A stretch of DNA of 64,000 nt from Methylomicrobium lacus_A (lineage in GTDB: Bacteria; Pseudomonadota; Gammaproteobacteria; Methylococcales; Methylomonadaceae): the NCBI RefSeq assembly GCF_041897535.1, contig NZ_CP169217.1:2542001-2606000 (forward strand), read 5' to 3'. Shown here piece by piece: positions 16,698-25,186 of the stretch. Positions within the stretch are counted from its first letter, which is position 1. Each line of letters opens with the position of its first letter. The notes under the pieces were generated by a model. The model saw nothing but the letters and a program-made list of their open reading frames with translations. It made no database searches and was not told the DNA's origin. Position numbers and translations under genes: made by a program.

Positions 16698-19242
16698 TTG
16701 GGTTTCTCTGCAGCTCCACTTCCATCTTCTTGGTTTCGGTGAAGTCGATAAAGGTGATGACCACTCCATCGATCACATTGTCTTGAGTGCGATAAGGCAT
16801 GATACGCACTTTATACCAGCGGCCATCCCGCGTGGTGATCTGTTTTTGGGTAAACACCAACGTTCTCAGCACTTCCTGGGCATCAAGATGCAGTTGCGGA
16901 TAGTCCAGATCGGTGGCGATATCGGACAAAGGCCGCCCGATATCGCCTGCGATCAGCTTGAACAGATGGGTGGCATGGTTGGTAAAACGCCGGATATTGA
17001 GCGCGTTATCCAGAAACACCGTCGCGATTTCCATGCTATTGAGCAGATTGTTCATGTCGTTGTTGACTCTCGACAATTCGTCCACTTTGGATTGCAATTC
17101 GGTATTGACGGTTTGCAATTCCTCGTTCATCGACTGCATCTCTTCCTTGGACGTCATCAGCTCTTCGTTGGTCGACTGCAATTCTTCATTGGTGGATTGC
17201 AGTTCTTCGTTGGACGATTTAAGTTCTTCCTGCGAGGTTTGCATTTCTTCGCGCAGGGTCTGGAGTTCTTCGCGCGCTTGATGTAGTTCCGCCAGCAACG
17301 GCTCATTTTCAGCTTGCTGTTTGCGGCTCGATGATTTGCGCGCTTTTTGCACCTCGTTGAATACCACGGCCAGCATACCGCGCAATGCCTCCGGCTTGTC
17401 GATTGCTTGAATGGTCAGATTGACGGCTTGCTTGCCGCCGTCGGAGCCAATCGTGACGCCGGACACATGCACGGTTTCCGGTTGTCTCAGCACTTTCTTC
17501 AGCCCCATTGCCAGTCCGTGGCGCAAGCCCTCGCGGGCCATCGCATGGATGTTCCAGTTGGCTTTGCCGGCCGCGGGCTCCAGATATTTTCCGGTACGGC
17601 CGCTGATGTAGAGGATATCGCCATCGGCATTGATCAGCACCGCCGCCGGTGCGAAATTCTCCAGCAAAAATTGCTCCACCAACGTTTGCAGATTAGCCGG
17701 CGGGCCTATGGCCTTGGTTTCTTTCCTGGCGGCCGACAGCAAGGCAACATCTTTCTTGGGGAAATCGACTTCCACGACCGGCAACGACTTGTCGGTGCGC
17801 AGGTAGATCCGCGATTGGTTATCGAGAGGCGTGAACAGATCGGTAAAACCGCCGACGGTTTCGGCATTACCGAGCAAAAGGCACCCCCGGTGAACCAGCG
17901 CATAGTGGAACAAGGGCAGCAGTTTTTTCTGCAGTTCGGGGCCGAGATAGATGAGCAGATTACGGCAACTGAGAATATCCAGCTTGGTGAACGGCGGATC
18001 GGTGATGATATTCTGCGGCGCAAAAACCACCGTCTCGCGGATTTCCTTGTTGACCTGGTAGCCGTTTTCTTCGGCGACAAAAAAGCGGGTCAGGCGTTCA
18101 GGAGAAACATCGACCGCAATGTTGCCGGGGTAACTCCCTTTTCGGGCTTGATCGATCGCATTCTCATCGAGGTCGGTGGCAAAAATTTGCAGCGTGAAAC
18201 GGCTCTGGAGTTTGAGTTGCTGCAGCGTTTCCTTGAACACGATCGCCAGGGTATAGGCCTCCTCCCCGGTGGAACAGGCAGGCACCCAGGCGCGGAGATC
18301 CTTACCTGCCGGATAAGCCGCCAATAGCGCCGGAATGGCAGCGGTTTTCATGTGCTCCCACACCGAAGGATCGCGGAAGAAACTGGTGACGCCGATCAAT
18401 AATTCCTTGAACAGCAGGTCCAGTTCCTGTGGGTTTTCGCGTAAATAGCGCGCATAGACGCGCATGTCGTCGATTTGATGCAGCCCCATGCGCCGTTCGA
18501 CGCGGCGTAGTATGGTGTTTTTCTTATAGAGCGCAAAATCATTACCGGTACGAACGCGCAGCAGCGTGACGACTTCTTCCAACGCACTTCGCGGTTTGGG
18601 TTCGAGAATCGGTTCTGCCTCGCCATGATCAACACAGGGCAGGTGTCGGAGATAAGAGACTATCTTGTCCGGCAGTTCCTCCGCCGGCGCGATGATGTCG
18701 GCCAAGCCTTTATCGATGGCGCTGCGCGGCATGCCGTCAAATTGGGCGGATGCGGGGGACTGCACCAGCACCAGGCCGGCCTTTTCCTTGATCGCGCGCA
18801 GTCCCAGTGTGCCGTCCGAACCCATGCCCGAAAGAATGACGCCGATGGCGCGTTCGCGCCGATCCTCGGCCAAGGCGCGAAAAAAGTAATCGATCGGCAG
18901 ACGCAGGCCGCGCGGCGCGATCGGGTCGAGCAGGTGCAACGCGCCGCGCAGGATCGACAAATCTTTGTTCGGCGGAATCACATACACGCAATCGGGTTCC
19001 ACTGGCATGTGTTCGGCGGCCTGCGCCACTTTCATCTGGGTGATACGCTGCAAGAGTTCAGGCATCAAGCCCTTGTAGTTGGGATCGAGGTGCTGGATCA
19101 CAACGAACGCCATGCCGCTGTGGTCGGGCACGTGCGACAGAAACTGCTCTAGCGCTTCCAGTCCGCCCGCCGAAGCGCCGATACCGACGATAGGGTGCGG
19201 ACTTTCGGCAGGCACATTTTTTTCGTGCGCCGAATCGTTCAT
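16672..19242 (-). CDS. CheB-CheR hybrid with coiled coil and PAS domain
   Basis: Signalling protein of 856 residues. Residues 15-200 are a CheB methylesterase domain with the triad Ser24 (GIGASAGG), His51 (IQHLDP) and Asp143 (GMGSDGTLG), but no receiver domain. Next is a CheR methyltransferase (about 215-480; ACSTGEEAYTLAI, LSCRNLLIYL). A long heptad coiled coil follows (SSNEELQSTNEELQ repeats, about 640-730), then a C-terminal PAS domain ending in DFTETKKMEVEL. Such fusions are common outside classical chemotaxis clusters. No receptor, CheA or CheW gene is nearby. It heads an operon with the kinase and the regulator, so it probably feeds that pathway. Confidence 0.93.
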   Translation of the reverse strand: MNDSAHEKNVPAESPHPIVGIGASAGGLEALEQFLSHVPDHSGMAFVVIQHLDPNYKGLMPELLQRITQMKVAQAAEHMPVEPDCVYVIPPNKDLSILRGALHLLDPIAPRGLRLPIDYFFRALAEDRRERAIGVILSGMGSDGTLGLRAIKEKAGLVLVQSPASAQFDGMPRSAIDKGLADIIAPAEELPDKIVSYLRHLPCVDHGEAEPILEPKPRSALEEVVTLLRVRTGNDFALYKKNTILRRVERRMGLHQIDDMRVYARYLRENPQELDLLFKELLIGVTSFFRDPSVWEHMKTAAIPALLAAYPAGKDLRAWVPACSTGEEAYTLAIVFKETLQQLKLQSRFTLQIFATDLDENAIDQARKGSYPGNIAVDVSPERLTRFFVAEENGYQVNKEIRETVVFAPQNIITDPPFTKLDILSCRNLLIYLGPELQKKLLPLFHYALVHRGCLLLGNAETVGGFTDLFTPLDNQSRIYLRTDKSLPVVEVDFPKKDVALLSAARKETKAIGPPANLQTLVEQFLLENFAPAAVLINADGDILYISGRTGKYLEPAAGKANWNIHAMAREGLRHGLAMGLKKVLRQPETVHVSGVTIGSDGGKQAVNLTIQAIDKPEALRGMLAVVFNEVQKARKSSSRKQQAENEPLLAELHQAREELQTLREEMQTSQEELKSSNEELQSTNEELQSTNEELMTSKEEMQSMNEELQTVNTELQSKVDELSRVNNDMNNLLNSMEIATVFLDNALNIRRFTNHATHLFKLIAGDIGRPLSDIATDLDYPQLHLDAQEVLRTLVFTQKQITTRDGRWYKVRIMPYRTQDNVIDGVVITFIDFTETKKMEVELQRNPNEHNIPPI

Positions 19243-19387
19243 GTCGCCTGGGCTCCCGGGTGTCGATTTTTAGGATAATCAGGGTATGGTTGGCGGGATT
19301 TGCCCATGCATTAGCTCATAAAAACAGTGCCGAAAATTCACATTCCAAGCAAATAGCGGCATGACGGCACAAGCTCCGGCTAAATTC

Positions 19388-19415
19388 GATATGCCGTCAG
19401 GCTTGACGGCATATC
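19388..19415. repeat. Perfect inverted repeat
   Basis: Arms GATATGCCGTCA and TGACGGCATATC around a 4-base loop (GGCT). It lies just beyond the tRNA-Ser terminator. A partial copy of the core (GCGGCATGACGGCAC) occurs at about 19355-19370. No T-run follows, so a REP-type element or protein site is possible. Confidence 0.6.
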
Positions 19416-19445
19416 ACTGTATCTGATTGCGCTTCGGTGGGCAAT

Positions 19446-19482
19446 AAAAAACCCGCTAAGCCGGAAAGCTTGCGGGTTTTTT
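19446..19482 (-). terminator. Rho-independent terminator after tRNA-Ser
   Basis: Stem AAAAAACCCGC with GCGGGTTTTTT and an inner AAGC/GCTT pairing. It is one of several related hairpin cassettes in this window that follow tRNA genes. Confidence 0.85.
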
Positions 19483-19503
19483 GAATTTCGTCGCATGCTC
19501 GGT

Positions 19504-19591
19504 TGGCGGAGAGAGAGGGATTCGAACCCTCGATACGTTGCCGTATACACACTTTCCAGGCGTGCGCCTTCGACCGCTCGGCCATCTCTCC
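19504..19591 (-). tRNA. tRNA-Ser (anticodon GGA)
   Basis: An 88-nt class II tRNA on the minus strand including encoded CCA. Acceptor GGAGAGA pairs with TCTCTCC. The anticodon stem CACGC/GTGTG encloses the loop CTGGAAA, giving anticodon GGA for UCC/UCU serine codons. There is a long variable arm (TATACGGCAACGTA) and the T-loop GGTTCGAATCCC. A hairpin terminator follows. Confidence 0.95.
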
Positions 19592-19661
19592 ACAATTTGA
19601 ACCCATGAGCATGGGAACCGCAAATGATACCGGAATTTTCCTTTGTTGGCAATATCCTCGA

Positions 19662-21557
19662 TCAGCTGCTCTCGCCGGCCAGTTCCTCGAGTTCGTCCCA
19701 GCGCCGGTAAGCCTCTTCCAGCGCGGCGACGGTCTGGTTCAGCTCGTCCAGCGTTTTGGCGATCGTCGGCTGATCGTTTTTGTAAAATTCGGGCGAATTC
19801 ATCAGCGCGTTCAGCTCGGCCTGCCGGCTTTCCAGTTGCTCGATCCGCTCGGGCAACTGGTTCAGCTCTTGCTGCTCCTTGTAGCTGAGCTTTTTCTTTT
19901 TGGCCGGTTGGGCCGGCTCGGTCTTGGGTTTTTCCGGGGCTTTTTTGGCCGGCTGCGTCTTGGCTTCGGGTGCTGGGCGTTGGTCCAGCCAGTCGCTGTA
20001 GCCGCCGACGTATTCCTCGACCTTGCCGGTGCCGTCCAGCACGAAGACGCTGGTCACGACGTTGTCGAGAAAGGCGCGGTCGTGGCTGACCAGGAGCAGG
20101 GTGCCGTCATAGTTGACCAGCTTTTCTTCGAGCAATTCGAGCGTTTCGAGGTCGAGGTCGTTGGTCGGTTCGTCCATTACCAAGAGGTTGGCCGGCTTGG
20201 TGAACAAACGGGCGAGCAACAGGCGGTTTTTTTCGCCGCCGGACAGGCTCTTGACCGGCGAGCGTGCCCGGGCCGGCGCGAACAGGAAGTCGGCTAGATA
20301 AGACATCACGTGCTTCTTGCCGCCGGGCAGATCGACGAAATCGTTGCCGTGCGCGATCGTGTCGGCGACGGTCTCCTCGGGGTCGAGCTGGTCGCGCAGC
20401 TGGTCGAAATAAGCGATTTCGAGGCGGGTGCCCTGCTCGACCGTGCCGCTGTTCGGTTCGAGCTGTTGCAGCAGCAATTTGAGCAGGGTCGATTTGCCGG
20501 CGCCGTTCGCGCCGATCAGGCCGATCTTGTCGCCGCGCTGGATCAGCGTCGAGAAATGGCTGACGATCTGCCGGTCCGCATAGGCGAAGCTGATGTCCTT
20601 CACCTCGATCACTTTCTTGCCGGAGGCATCGCCGCGCTCCAGGGCCATGCTGGCCGTGCCCTGGCGGCTTCGGCGCTGGGCGCGCTCGCGGCGCAGTTGC
20701 TCCAAGGCGCGCACTCGGCCTTCGTTGCGGGTGCGCCGGGCCTTGATGCCCTGGCGTATCCAGACTTCTTCGTCGGCCAGCTTCTTGTCGAATTCGGCGT
20801 TCTGATTCGCCTCGTCTTCGAGCGCGGCGGCCTTGCGGCGCAGGTAATCGTCATAGTTGCCCTGCCAGGACACCAGATTGCCGCGGTCCAGATCGATGAT
20901 GCGGGTCGCGAGCTTTTGCAGGAAGGCGCGGTCGTGCGTCACGAACAGCACCGCGCCCTGAAAATTCAGCAATTGGTCTTCGAGCCAGGCGATGCTTTCG
21001 AAATCCAGATGGTTGGTCGGCTCGTCGAGCAGCAGCACTTCCGGTTCGATCACCAGTGCCCTGGCCAGCGCGACGCGGCGCTTCCAGCCGCCGGACAGGT
21101 CGCTGATCTTCAGTTCGCCCGGCAGGTCCAGCTTGCTGAGCGTCGTATCGACGCGGTTGCCGAAATGCCAGCCGTTGTGCGCTTCGAGCTTGTGTTGCAG
21201 GTCGCCGAGTTCGCGCAGGGCCTGGTCGTCGTGCGCGGTCTGCGACAGATGGTGATAACGGGTCAGCCAGTCGCCGAGTTCGCCGAGGCCGCCCGCGACC
21301 GCATCATATATCGTCGCATCGCTTGGCAAGTCGGGCGCCTGTTCGAGCCAGGCCAGCCGGAGTCCGGGCTGGCGCCAGATGTCGCCGTGGTCGGGCTGGA
21401 TGTTGCCGGCGATGATTTTCATCAGGGTCGATTTGCCCTCGCCGTTGCGGCCCAGGAGGCCGACCCGCTCGCCCGCATCGAGCTGGAAATTGGCGTTGTT
21501 TAGCAGGGAGTGCACGCCAAAGGCGATCGAGATGTTGGTTAAGCGTAATAACGGCAT
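19662..21557 (-). CDS. uup: ABC-F ATPase Uup
   Basis: Soluble ABC-F protein of 631 residues with two ATP-binding cassettes and no membrane domain. Cassette 1 has GRNGEGKST, LSGGWKRR and LLLDEPTNHLDF. Cassette 2 has GANGAGKST, LSGGEKNR and LVMDEPTNDLDL. The linker between them contains an Arg-rich arm (RRTRNEGRVRALEQLRRER). The Lys-rich C-terminal extension (KKKKLSYKEQQELNQLPERI) is the coiled-coil DNA-binding domain that marks Uup among ABC-F proteins. Uup acts on ribosomes and influences transposon excision in E. coli. The start codon overlaps the stop of the CinA-like gene by one base, so they are co-transcribed. Confidence 0.95.
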   Translation of the reverse strand: MPLLRLTNISIAFGVHSLLNNANFQLDAGERVGLLGRNGEGKSTLMKIIAGNIQPDHGDIWRQPGLRLAWLEQAPDLPSDATIYDAVAGGLGELGDWLTRYHHLSQTAHDDQALRELGDLQHKLEAHNGWHFGNRVDTTLSKLDLPGELKISDLSGGWKRRVALARALVIEPEVLLLDEPTNHLDFESIAWLEDQLLNFQGAVLFVTHDRAFLQKLATRIIDLDRGNLVSWQGNYDDYLRRKAAALEDEANQNAEFDKKLADEEVWIRQGIKARRTRNEGRVRALEQLRRERAQRRSRQGTASMALERGDASGKKVIEVKDISFAYADRQIVSHFSTLIQRGDKIGLIGANGAGKSTLLKLLLQQLEPNSGTVEQGTRLEIAYFDQLRDQLDPEETVADTIAHGNDFVDLPGGKKHVMSYLADFLFAPARARSPVKSLSGGEKNRLLLARLFTKPANLLVMDEPTNDLDLETLELLEEKLVNYDGTLLLVSHDRAFLDNVVTSVFVLDGTGKVEEYVGGYSDWLDQRPAPEAKTQPAKKAPEKPKTEPAQPAKKKKLSYKEQQELNQLPERIEQLESRQAELNALMNSPEFYKNDQPTIAKTLDELNQTVAALEEAYRRWDELEELAGESS

Positions 21558-22780
21558 TAGATTTTTCGGTTTTGTAAGTGGCGGCGCAGCAGGTCGAGCC
21601 CGAGCAGTGCGGCCTGGTTCTGTTTGCGCCCGAGGGGGCCGCCCAGGTCATGGCGGTTTTGCTGCAAGGAATCCCGGGTCAGCAGCGTATTATAGAGGAT
21701 GATCGTGCGGTCTTTGTCCTCAAATTGCGCAGGACTCCCTGCGTAAAGCTGGACCAGCGCAAAATCGGCGGAGCTTTGTGTCTGCAACGCCTTGGCCAGC
21801 CGCACGCCGCTTGCGGCCAGGTCGTTTTCTTCAACGTCGACCCCGAAGCGCAGGCCCAATGCGGATAAGGAGCGTTCAAATGCGGCGCTCTTGAGCCAAG
21901 TCGCGCCGGGGCATTTGGCGGCCAATAAACCTTGGCTCGCGGTCTCGATCACGCCGAGCGTTTTGCCGGCATCGCGCATCAGTTGGTCGACGACCGCGGC
22001 AAGATTGCCGGTGTTTGCGCTCAAGCCGTCGATGCCGAAGACGAAGTCGTCGAGCCTCGCGGCGACCAGCTCGGTCAGCGTTGTCATATGCTCTTCGGGA
22101 TAATCGGAAGGAAACAGCAGCTTGGTCTGCACTTCGTCGATGCCGGCGCGAAAGCCGAGTTGCACCGCCTCCGGCAATTCGATGCCGTCGAGACGCTGCT
22201 GGATGTCCGACTCGCCGATGCCGAGCGTCTTGATCGTGATCAGCCTGGACGGGTTCAACACGAAGCGTTCGCTCAACAGCGGCTTGACCCGCTCGCTGAA
22301 CATTCCGCGCATTTCCGACGGCACGCCGGGCATGAACGCAAACCAGCAGCGCCCGGCCCGCACCGCGAAACCGGGCGCGGTGCCCCAGTCGTTGTCGAGA
22401 CGGATCGCGCCTTGCGGCAGCAGCGCCTGCTTGCGGTTGGTCGCGGGCATCGGCCGGTTGCGGTTGCCGAAATAGCATTCGATCTGCCGGTAGGCGATCT
22501 CGTCGAATGCGAGCGGCAGATCAAAGGCGGCGGCGACCGCTTCGGCGGTCAGATCGTCGCTGGTCGGTCCGAGGCCGCCGGTGCAGAGGCAGCAGTCGGC
22601 GCGCTGCGCGATTTCCTTCAGCAAAGCGATCAAATCGCCGAGCTTGTCGCCGACCGCGGTATGCCGGCTGACCGTAAAGCCGAGCTCGACGGCGCGTTCG
22701 GACAGCCAGGCGGAATTCGTATCGACGGTCTGGCCGGTGACGATTTCCTCGCCTTGCGAAAAGATTTCCATAATCGGCAT
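21557..22780 (-). CDS. CinA-family protein with degenerate amidohydrolase domain
   Basis: A 407-residue protein. The N-terminal MoaB/MogA-like domain is well kept (EIFSQGEEIVTGQTVDTNSA, CTGGLGPTSDDLTAEAVA, FMPGVPSEM). The C-terminal domain is in the position of the CinA nicotinamide-nucleotide amidase, but the catalytic ESCTGG motif reads ETASQG and the VTGIAGP-type motif is not recognisable. It therefore resembles CinA-like proteins such as E. coli YfaY, which retain the fold without deamidase activity. It lies between an auxin-efflux-type carrier and uup on the same strand, with a one-base overlap with uup. Loss of amidase activity is inferred from the motif. Confidence 0.85.
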   Translation of the reverse strand: MPIMEIFSQGEEIVTGQTVDTNSAWLSERAVELGFTVSRHTAVGDKLGDLIALLKEIAQRADCCLCTGGLGPTSDDLTAEAVAAAFDLPLAFDEIAYRQIECYFGNRNRPMPATNRKQALLPQGAIRLDNDWGTAPGFAVRAGRCWFAFMPGVPSEMRGMFSERVKPLLSERFVLNPSRLITIKTLGIGESDIQQRLDGIELPEAVQLGFRAGIDEVQTKLLFPSDYPEEHMTTLTELVAARLDDFVFGIDGLSANTGNLAAVVDQLMRDAGKTLGVIETASQGLLAAKCPGATWLKSAAFERSLSALGLRFGVDVEENDLAASGVRLAKALQTQSSADFALVQLYAGSPAQFEDKDRTIILYNTLLTRDSLQQNRHDLGGPLGRKQNQAALLGLDLLRRHLQNRKI

Positions 22781-22806
22781 GGTCTTGGGTCCCTAGCAAT
22801 GAAAAA

Positions 22807-23727
22807 TCAGCCGGCCGCGATCCGATACCAGAACGGCAGCGTGGCGAGGCTCAACAATGTGGTCACGGTCACCGCCATCGCATAGAGCGAACTGTCGAGT
22901 TGGTAGCGGTCGCAAAACACGATGCCGAGCACCATGCACGGCATCGCCATTTCGAGCACCAGGGCGTCCTGATGCGCCTGGTCGAGCGTCAGGTACTGGC
23001 TGAACCAGAGCGCGAACCAGGGCATCAGCGCCATCTTGATCAGGATCACCGGCGTCACATAGGGCAGATTGCGCAGCGTGACCGCCCGCCAGTTCAGCGC
23101 CATGCCGAGGGAGATCAGCATCAACGGCACGACGCCGGCGGCCAATTTTTGCAGCACCGAGGCCAGCCACTCGGGCGCGGGGACACGGTAAAGATTCAGT
23201 GCCACCGCCAGCATGGCCGCGAGGAAAGGCGGCGCGACCAGAAACGACCAGAAGCGCTCCCGGCCCTGATCGCCGTCTTGGCCGTAATGCCGGGCCGCGG
23301 CAAGGCCGACCGTCAGCACCGCGGGCGCGGTCGCGAACAGATCGATCTGAATCGCGACCGACCTGGCCCAATGGCCGAAGGTTTGTTCGAGCACCGGAAG
23401 ACCCAGATAGGTCACGTTCGGAAAGCTGGTCGCGAGCAGCACCGCGCCCATCTGTTGCGGCTTGAAGCGCAAAAGGCGCCCGGCGAGCCAGATGCAGGCC
23501 ATCGCGAAGGACAGGCAGGCCGCGCCGAACAGCGTATATTGCAGCGAATGGACGCCGACATCGGCCTGCCAGAGCACATCCAGCACTAACGCCGGCAGCA
23601 GCAGATAATAGACCACGGTGGTCAGCACGCTCCGCGTCTGTTCCGCGGACAAGCCGCCCGGACGCCAATAACGCCATGCCACGCCACAGGCGATCATCGC
23701 GAACATTTGCCACAAAGTTGAAATCAT
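22807..23727 (-). CDS. AEC (auxin efflux carrier) family transporter
   Basis: Integral membrane protein of 306 residues with about ten hydrophobic segments in two groups of five, the arrangement of the AEC/PIN-like carrier family. The recognisable feature is SFPNVTYLGLPVLEQTFG, where the family has its conserved N-x-x-x-x-G-x-P motif, and LSLATLPFWYRIAAG at the C-terminus. Bacterial members move small carboxylic acids or amino acids; the substrate here is unknown. It is the first gene of a likely three-gene operon with the CinA-like gene (26 bases downstream) and uup. Confidence 0.9.
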   Translation of the reverse strand: MISTLWQMFAMIACGVAWRYWRPGGLSAEQTRSVLTTVVYYLLLPALVLDVLWQADVGVHSLQYTLFGAACLSFAMACIWLAGRLLRFKPQQMGAVLLATSFPNVTYLGLPVLEQTFGHWARSVAIQIDLFATAPAVLTVGLAAARHYGQDGDQGRERFWSFLVAPPFLAAMLAVALNLYRVPAPEWLASVLQKLAAGVVPLMLISLGMALNWRAVTLRNLPYVTPVILIKMALMPWFALWFSQYLTLDQAHQDALVLEMAMPCMVLGIVFCDRYQLDSSLYAMAVTVTTLLSLATLPFWYRIAAG

Positions 23728-23898
23728 GAGGTCCCTGATGGATTAACGCGGCGCCATTTTAGCATTGGGCTCGCGGAGAAGCATTTTAGCCGCGGAAAAT
23801 GCGGCAGCGGGATCGATACGGAAGCGGCCTGAGGCGGCCTGCGAAAGGGAGGCATGGCGGATTGCAGGTCTTGCCGGCCTGCAATCCGCCCAGAGAAA

Positions 23899-24099
23899 TC
23901 AGATAGGGGTGACTTCTTCAGCTTGTGGACCTTTTTGGCCTTGGGTAATGTTGAATTTTACCTTTTGGCCTTCGTCCAGAGACTTGTAGCCTGAGCCGAC
24001 GATATTGCGGAAGTGTACGAATACGTCCGGGCCTGATTCTTGTTGAATGAAGCCAAAGCCTTTTTCTGAGTTAAACCATTTTACGGTACCAGTTGCCAT
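23899..24099 (-). CDS. Cold-shock-domain protein (CspA family)
   Basis: Single-stranded nucleic-acid-binding RNA chaperone of 66 residues. It begins MATGTVKWFNSEKGFGFI, with RNP1 (KGFGFI) and RNP2 (VFVHF), and ends KGPQAEEVTPI. The start is the ATG at 24099; the upstream frame is the untranslated leader. The leader (24100 to about 24260) is long, as in cold-shock genes whose mRNA is regulated by its 5' UTR structure, but I cannot place a cold-shock box with certainty. It is monocistronic. Confidence 0.95.
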   Translation of the reverse strand: MATGTVKWFNSEKGFGFIQQESGPDVFVHFRNIVGSGYKSLDEGQKVKFNITQGQKGPQAEEVTPI

Positions 24100-24289
24100 T
24101 GTATGTGTCCTATAAATAAAAATGAAAATTTGCTGTAAAGAGCGGGTAGAGCTGGGGGAATAACGCGAATCACTTATGATAAACAGGACAAGCAATAGAC
24201 AAGGAACTGCGTAGAGATAAGCAACGGTAAATCACTCAGACTCGGCACATCATAATGGAGGGTTGATCTCGCTGTCAACTGCTCAGCCT

Positions 24290-24643
24290 TCAACCTAGCT
24301 TAAATCCGAGCGAAATTCCGGCGACCACACTAACGCCTCGGGTGGTGACGGCAGACAGCCGATCGACCAGAAAATTGCCCGAGCTTTTGGCGGCCTGCGT
24401 CGCCGCATCCGCGACATGCTCCAGTTGCGCGCCATTGATCGTAATGATGCCGTAATATTCGCCAATCAACATCAGCACGACCAAACCGCCGCCGACGAAC
24501 AGCGCGGTTTTCAGCATCTTCTTCGCAAAATAACCGACGGCCATGCCGATCACGAAGGGGGCGCCGACGTTGCCGAGCAAAAACGGCGCGCTGAAAATAT
24601 CGTTAAGGGAAGTGGAGGGAATATCGATCGCTTGTTGGGTCAT
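24290..24643 (-). CDS. FUN14-domain small membrane protein
   Basis: A 117-residue protein with two to three membrane segments (FVIGMAVGYFAKKMLKTALF; GGGLVVLMLIGEYYGIITI; SVVAGISLGFKLG). The GYFAKK and the short hydrophobic hairpins match the FUN14 family, known from eukaryotic mitochondria and from many bacteria, where the role is unclear. The ATG at 24643 is chosen because the upstream frame to 24757 runs into the promoter region of the divergent cupin gene. It is monocistronic. Confidence 0.8.
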   Translation of the reverse strand: MTQQAIDIPSTSLNDIFSAPFLLGNVGAPFVIGMAVGYFAKKMLKTALFVGGGLVVLMLIGEYYGIITINGAQLEHVADAATQAAKSSGNFLVDRLSAVTTRGVSVVAGISLGFKLG

Positions 24644-24776
24644 GTAAAAATCAGGTTGGATTGAATAGCCCGGCAGGAAAATGATTCTGAAAATGCAGCT
24701 TTCGAAGGCCTTCCGTGCCGCAGGCAAAAGGCATAGTATATAGGAATGCTTCAACACTTTTAACCGGCGTTAACAA

Positions 24777-25145
24777 ATGGCGAAGAATACCGCAACGTAT
24801 TGGAATGTTTTGGCTCCAGGCAGCGCGCCGCGATGGGAGGCGGTCGAAGGCACCCAGGGCTTGGTCGAGCAGCTGACTCTGGCGATCGATCCGGAGTCGA
24901 GTGATTATACCCGTTTGACCCGCTTCAAGCCGGGCGCCGATACGGCGGCGTTCGGCGCGAAAAGCCATACCTACCCCGAAGAAATTTTGATCATCAGGGG
25001 GCGGCTTTATGACAAGGCTTTCGAGCGCTGGCTCGAGACGGGAGACTATGCCAGCCGCCCGCCCGGCGAGCTGCACGGGCCTTTTCACACCGATGTCGAG
25101 TGCATCGTGCTCGAAATCTCCTACCCGAGCCAGGCCATCGCTTGA
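24777..25145 (+). CDS. Cupin protein of the ChrR type
   Basis: A 122-residue single-domain cupin. The metal-site motifs are readable as SHTYPEEILIIRGRLYD (motif 1 with His and Glu) and PPGELHGPFHTD (motif 2 with His). The sequence resembles the C-terminal cupin of the zinc anti-sigma factor ChrR and stand-alone ChrR-like cupins, but the sigma-binding ZnF domain is absent. No ECF sigma gene is nearby. A metal-dependent dioxygenase or sensor role is possible; function unknown. It is divergent from the FUN14 gene and converges on the phosphatase gene. Confidence 0.85.
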   Translation: MAKNTATYWNVLAPGSAPRWEAVEGTQGLVEQLTLAIDPESSDYTRLTRFKPGADTAAFGAKSHTYPEEILIIRGRLYDKAFERWLETGDYASRPPGELHGPFHTDVECIVLEISYPSQAIA

Positions 25146-25186
25146 GCGAGACCTGCCGGACGCTTAAAACCTGGCAGGTCTTGGAC

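Noticed and set aside
17080..17290. Tandem short repeats that could look like a CRISPR or satellite
   Set aside because: They encode the heptads of the coiled coil in the CheB-CheR hybrid (SSNEELQSTNEELQ); no spacers.
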